Origin: Aeromicrobium sp. A1-2
Lineage (GTDB): Bacteria; Actinomycetota; Actinomycetes; Propionibacteriales; Nocardioidaceae
Length of the DNA stretch: 64,000 bases
Assembly: GCF_003443875.1 (NCBI RefSeq)
Contig: NZ_CP027482.1
Coordinates: 124,001-188,000 of the forward strand
Direction: 5' to 3'
This document shows positions 63,119 through 64,000 of the stretch, one piece after another. The notes below the pieces were generated by a model that saw only the letters and a list, made by a program, of their open reading frames with translations, searched no databases and was not told the DNA's origin. The translations under genes were made by a program, and so were the position numbers. The number at the start of each line of letters is the position of its first letter. The first letter of the stretch is position 1.

Positions 63119-64000
63119 GAGTCGCGCCTGGATCGCCGAGGCCATCCGCCGGGTCGACGCCGACGCCAACCGCAGTGCCGACACGCACCTGCATGTCCTG
63201 CCGATCCCGGTGCCGGGCATCGAGCTCTATCTCAAGGACGAGTCGGTGCACCCCACCGGCAGTCTCAAGCACCGGCTGGCCAGGTCGCTGTTCCTCTACG
63301 CGCTGTGCAATGGCTGGATCCACGGTGGATCGACCGTCATCGAGGCGTCCAGCGGCTCGACCGCGGTCAGCGAGGCGTACTTCGCCCGGCTCGTCGGTCT
63401 GCCTTTCGTCGCGGTCATGCCGGCCTCGACGAGCCCGGAAAAGATCGCACTGATCGAGTTCTACGGCGGGCGCTGCCACCTTGTCGACGATCCCGGCACG
63501 GTCTACGACGTCGCCCGTGAGCTCGCCGACAAGTGCGGCGGCCATTACATGGACCAGTTCACGTACGCCGAACGGGCGACGGACTGGCGGGGCAACAACA
63601 ACATCGCCGAGTCGATCTTCGAGCAGCTCTCCGCCGAGCCCCACCCGTGTCCCAGCCTGATCGTGGTCGGTGCAGGCACGGGCGGGACGTCCGCGACGAT
63701 CGGCCGGTTCGTTCGCTACCGCCGGTTCAACACCCGCATCGTGGTGGCCGACCCGGAAAACTCCGCGTTCTACGGCGGCTGGGAGTCTGACAGCTCCGAC
63801 GTCACGACCGACAAGCCATCGCGCATCGAGGGCATCGGCCGGATGCGCATTGAGGGGTCTTTCGTCGGCGGGGTCATCGACGACATGGTCCGTGTGCCGG
63901 ACGCCGCCTCGATCGCTGCGATGCGGTGGGTCTCGGGCATCCTCGGCCGGCCGGTCGGCGGATCGACCGGCACCAACATCTGGGCCTCTTTGCAGAAGAT
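63099..64000 (+). CDS. PLP-dependent cysteine synthase/desulfhydrase family protein (3' end beyond window)
   Basis: About 300 codons visible. Fold-type II PLP enzyme: [13 protein letters not shown] carries the Schiff-base Lys, [16 protein letters not shown] the substrate loop, and [17 protein letters not shown] the phosphate-binding loop. It resembles Rv3684-type proteins and the Cds1 cysteine desulfhydrase group, so it may release sulfide from cysteine; a synthase role is also possible. ATG 63099 lies inside the DUF4229 gene and is chosen because it opens the conserved N-terminus; co-transcription is likely. Confidence 0.85.
   Translation, partial: MPKTSTESRAWIAEAIRRVDADANRSADTHLHVLPIPVPGIELYLKDESVHPTGSLKHRLARSLFLYALCNGWIHGGSTVIEASSGSTAVSEAYFARLVGLPFVAVMPASTSPEKIALIEFYGGRCHLVDDPGTVYDVARELADKCGGHYMDQFTYAERATDWRGNNNIAESIFEQLSAEPHPCPSLIVVGAGTGGTSATIGRFVRYRRFNTRIVVADPENSAFYGGWESDSSDVTTDKPSRIEGIGRMRIEGSFVGGVIDDMVRVPDAASIAAMRWVSGILGRPVGGSTGTNIWASLQK

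Overview
The window is chromosomal DNA from a high-GC actinobacterium, most likely Nocardioidaceae (Aeromicrobium/Nocardioides-like). This rests on gene content and on gene order resembling the Mycobacterium tuberculosis Rv0500-Rv0529 block and the Streptomyces bldN-rex-hem block, both recalled rather than searched. I see no rRNA, tRNA, CRISPR array, insertion sequence or prophage. The region is housekeeping DNA with embedded regulatory and accessory modules.

Layout. 1-1.9 kb: a flavin monooxygenase (cut by the window start) divergent from a TetR regulator, with two palindromic operators between them. 2-12 kb: ppa, a PBP4-type D,D-carboxypeptidase, a zincin-like protein, then the actinobacterial tilS-hpt-ftsH-folE-folP-(NTF2-like)-folB-folK-DUF3180 run. 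12-19 kb: a DUF885 protein, then a three-gene translationally coupled operon (MidA/NDUFAF7-type methyltransferase, polysaccharide pyruvyl transferase, solitary NuoD-like protein) divergent from a family 2 glycosyltransferase. 19-22 kb: pantothenate/CoA genes (DUF2520, panC, panD, coaX). 22-26.2 kb: lysS and clpC. 26.2-34 kb: SMR efflux with its TetR, mutY, a secreted or membrane-anchored protein, a broken CPT-like kinase, disA-radA, and small enzymes. 34-39.7 kb: ppx/gppA, a TIM-barrel protein, LysE and SBF transporters, proC, acuC. 39.8-42.6 kb: BldC-like regulator, 33-aa bS22, SDR, acyltransferase. 42.7-44.6 kb: an RsbN-like anti-sigma factor and a BldN-like ECF sigma factor. 44.6-56.5 kb: a SerB-like HAD phosphatase, acyl-CoA ligase, glutaredoxin, rex, hemA-hemC-hemD-hemB, lytic transglycosylase, hemL, histidine phosphatase. 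56.5-60.3 kb: the system II cytochrome c maturation operon (tlpA-ccdA-resB-ccsA). 60.5-64 kb: an ABC exporter, small membrane proteins and a PLP-dependent cysteine-synthase-like gene cut by the window end.

Main discoveries. (1) The RsbN-like gene and the lytic transglycosylase gene, 11 kb apart, share the promoter-like string CGTAAC-N12-GGAATCGTTG, very close to the Streptomyces sigma-BldN consensus. This suggests a BldN-type regulon controlling cell-wall remodelling in a lineage not known for sporulation. (2) A solitary NuoD is coupled to a MidA-family methyltransferase, whose human homologue NDUFAF7 methylates the NuoD homologue NDUFS2. The target arginine appears conserved although a quinone-site tyrosine appears replaced by tryptophan. 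(3) About 19 genes start 6-7 nt after a TANNNT box, which points to widespread leaderless transcription. (4) Palindromic operators, including a near-perfect Rex operator overlapping the rex promoter, explain local regulation.
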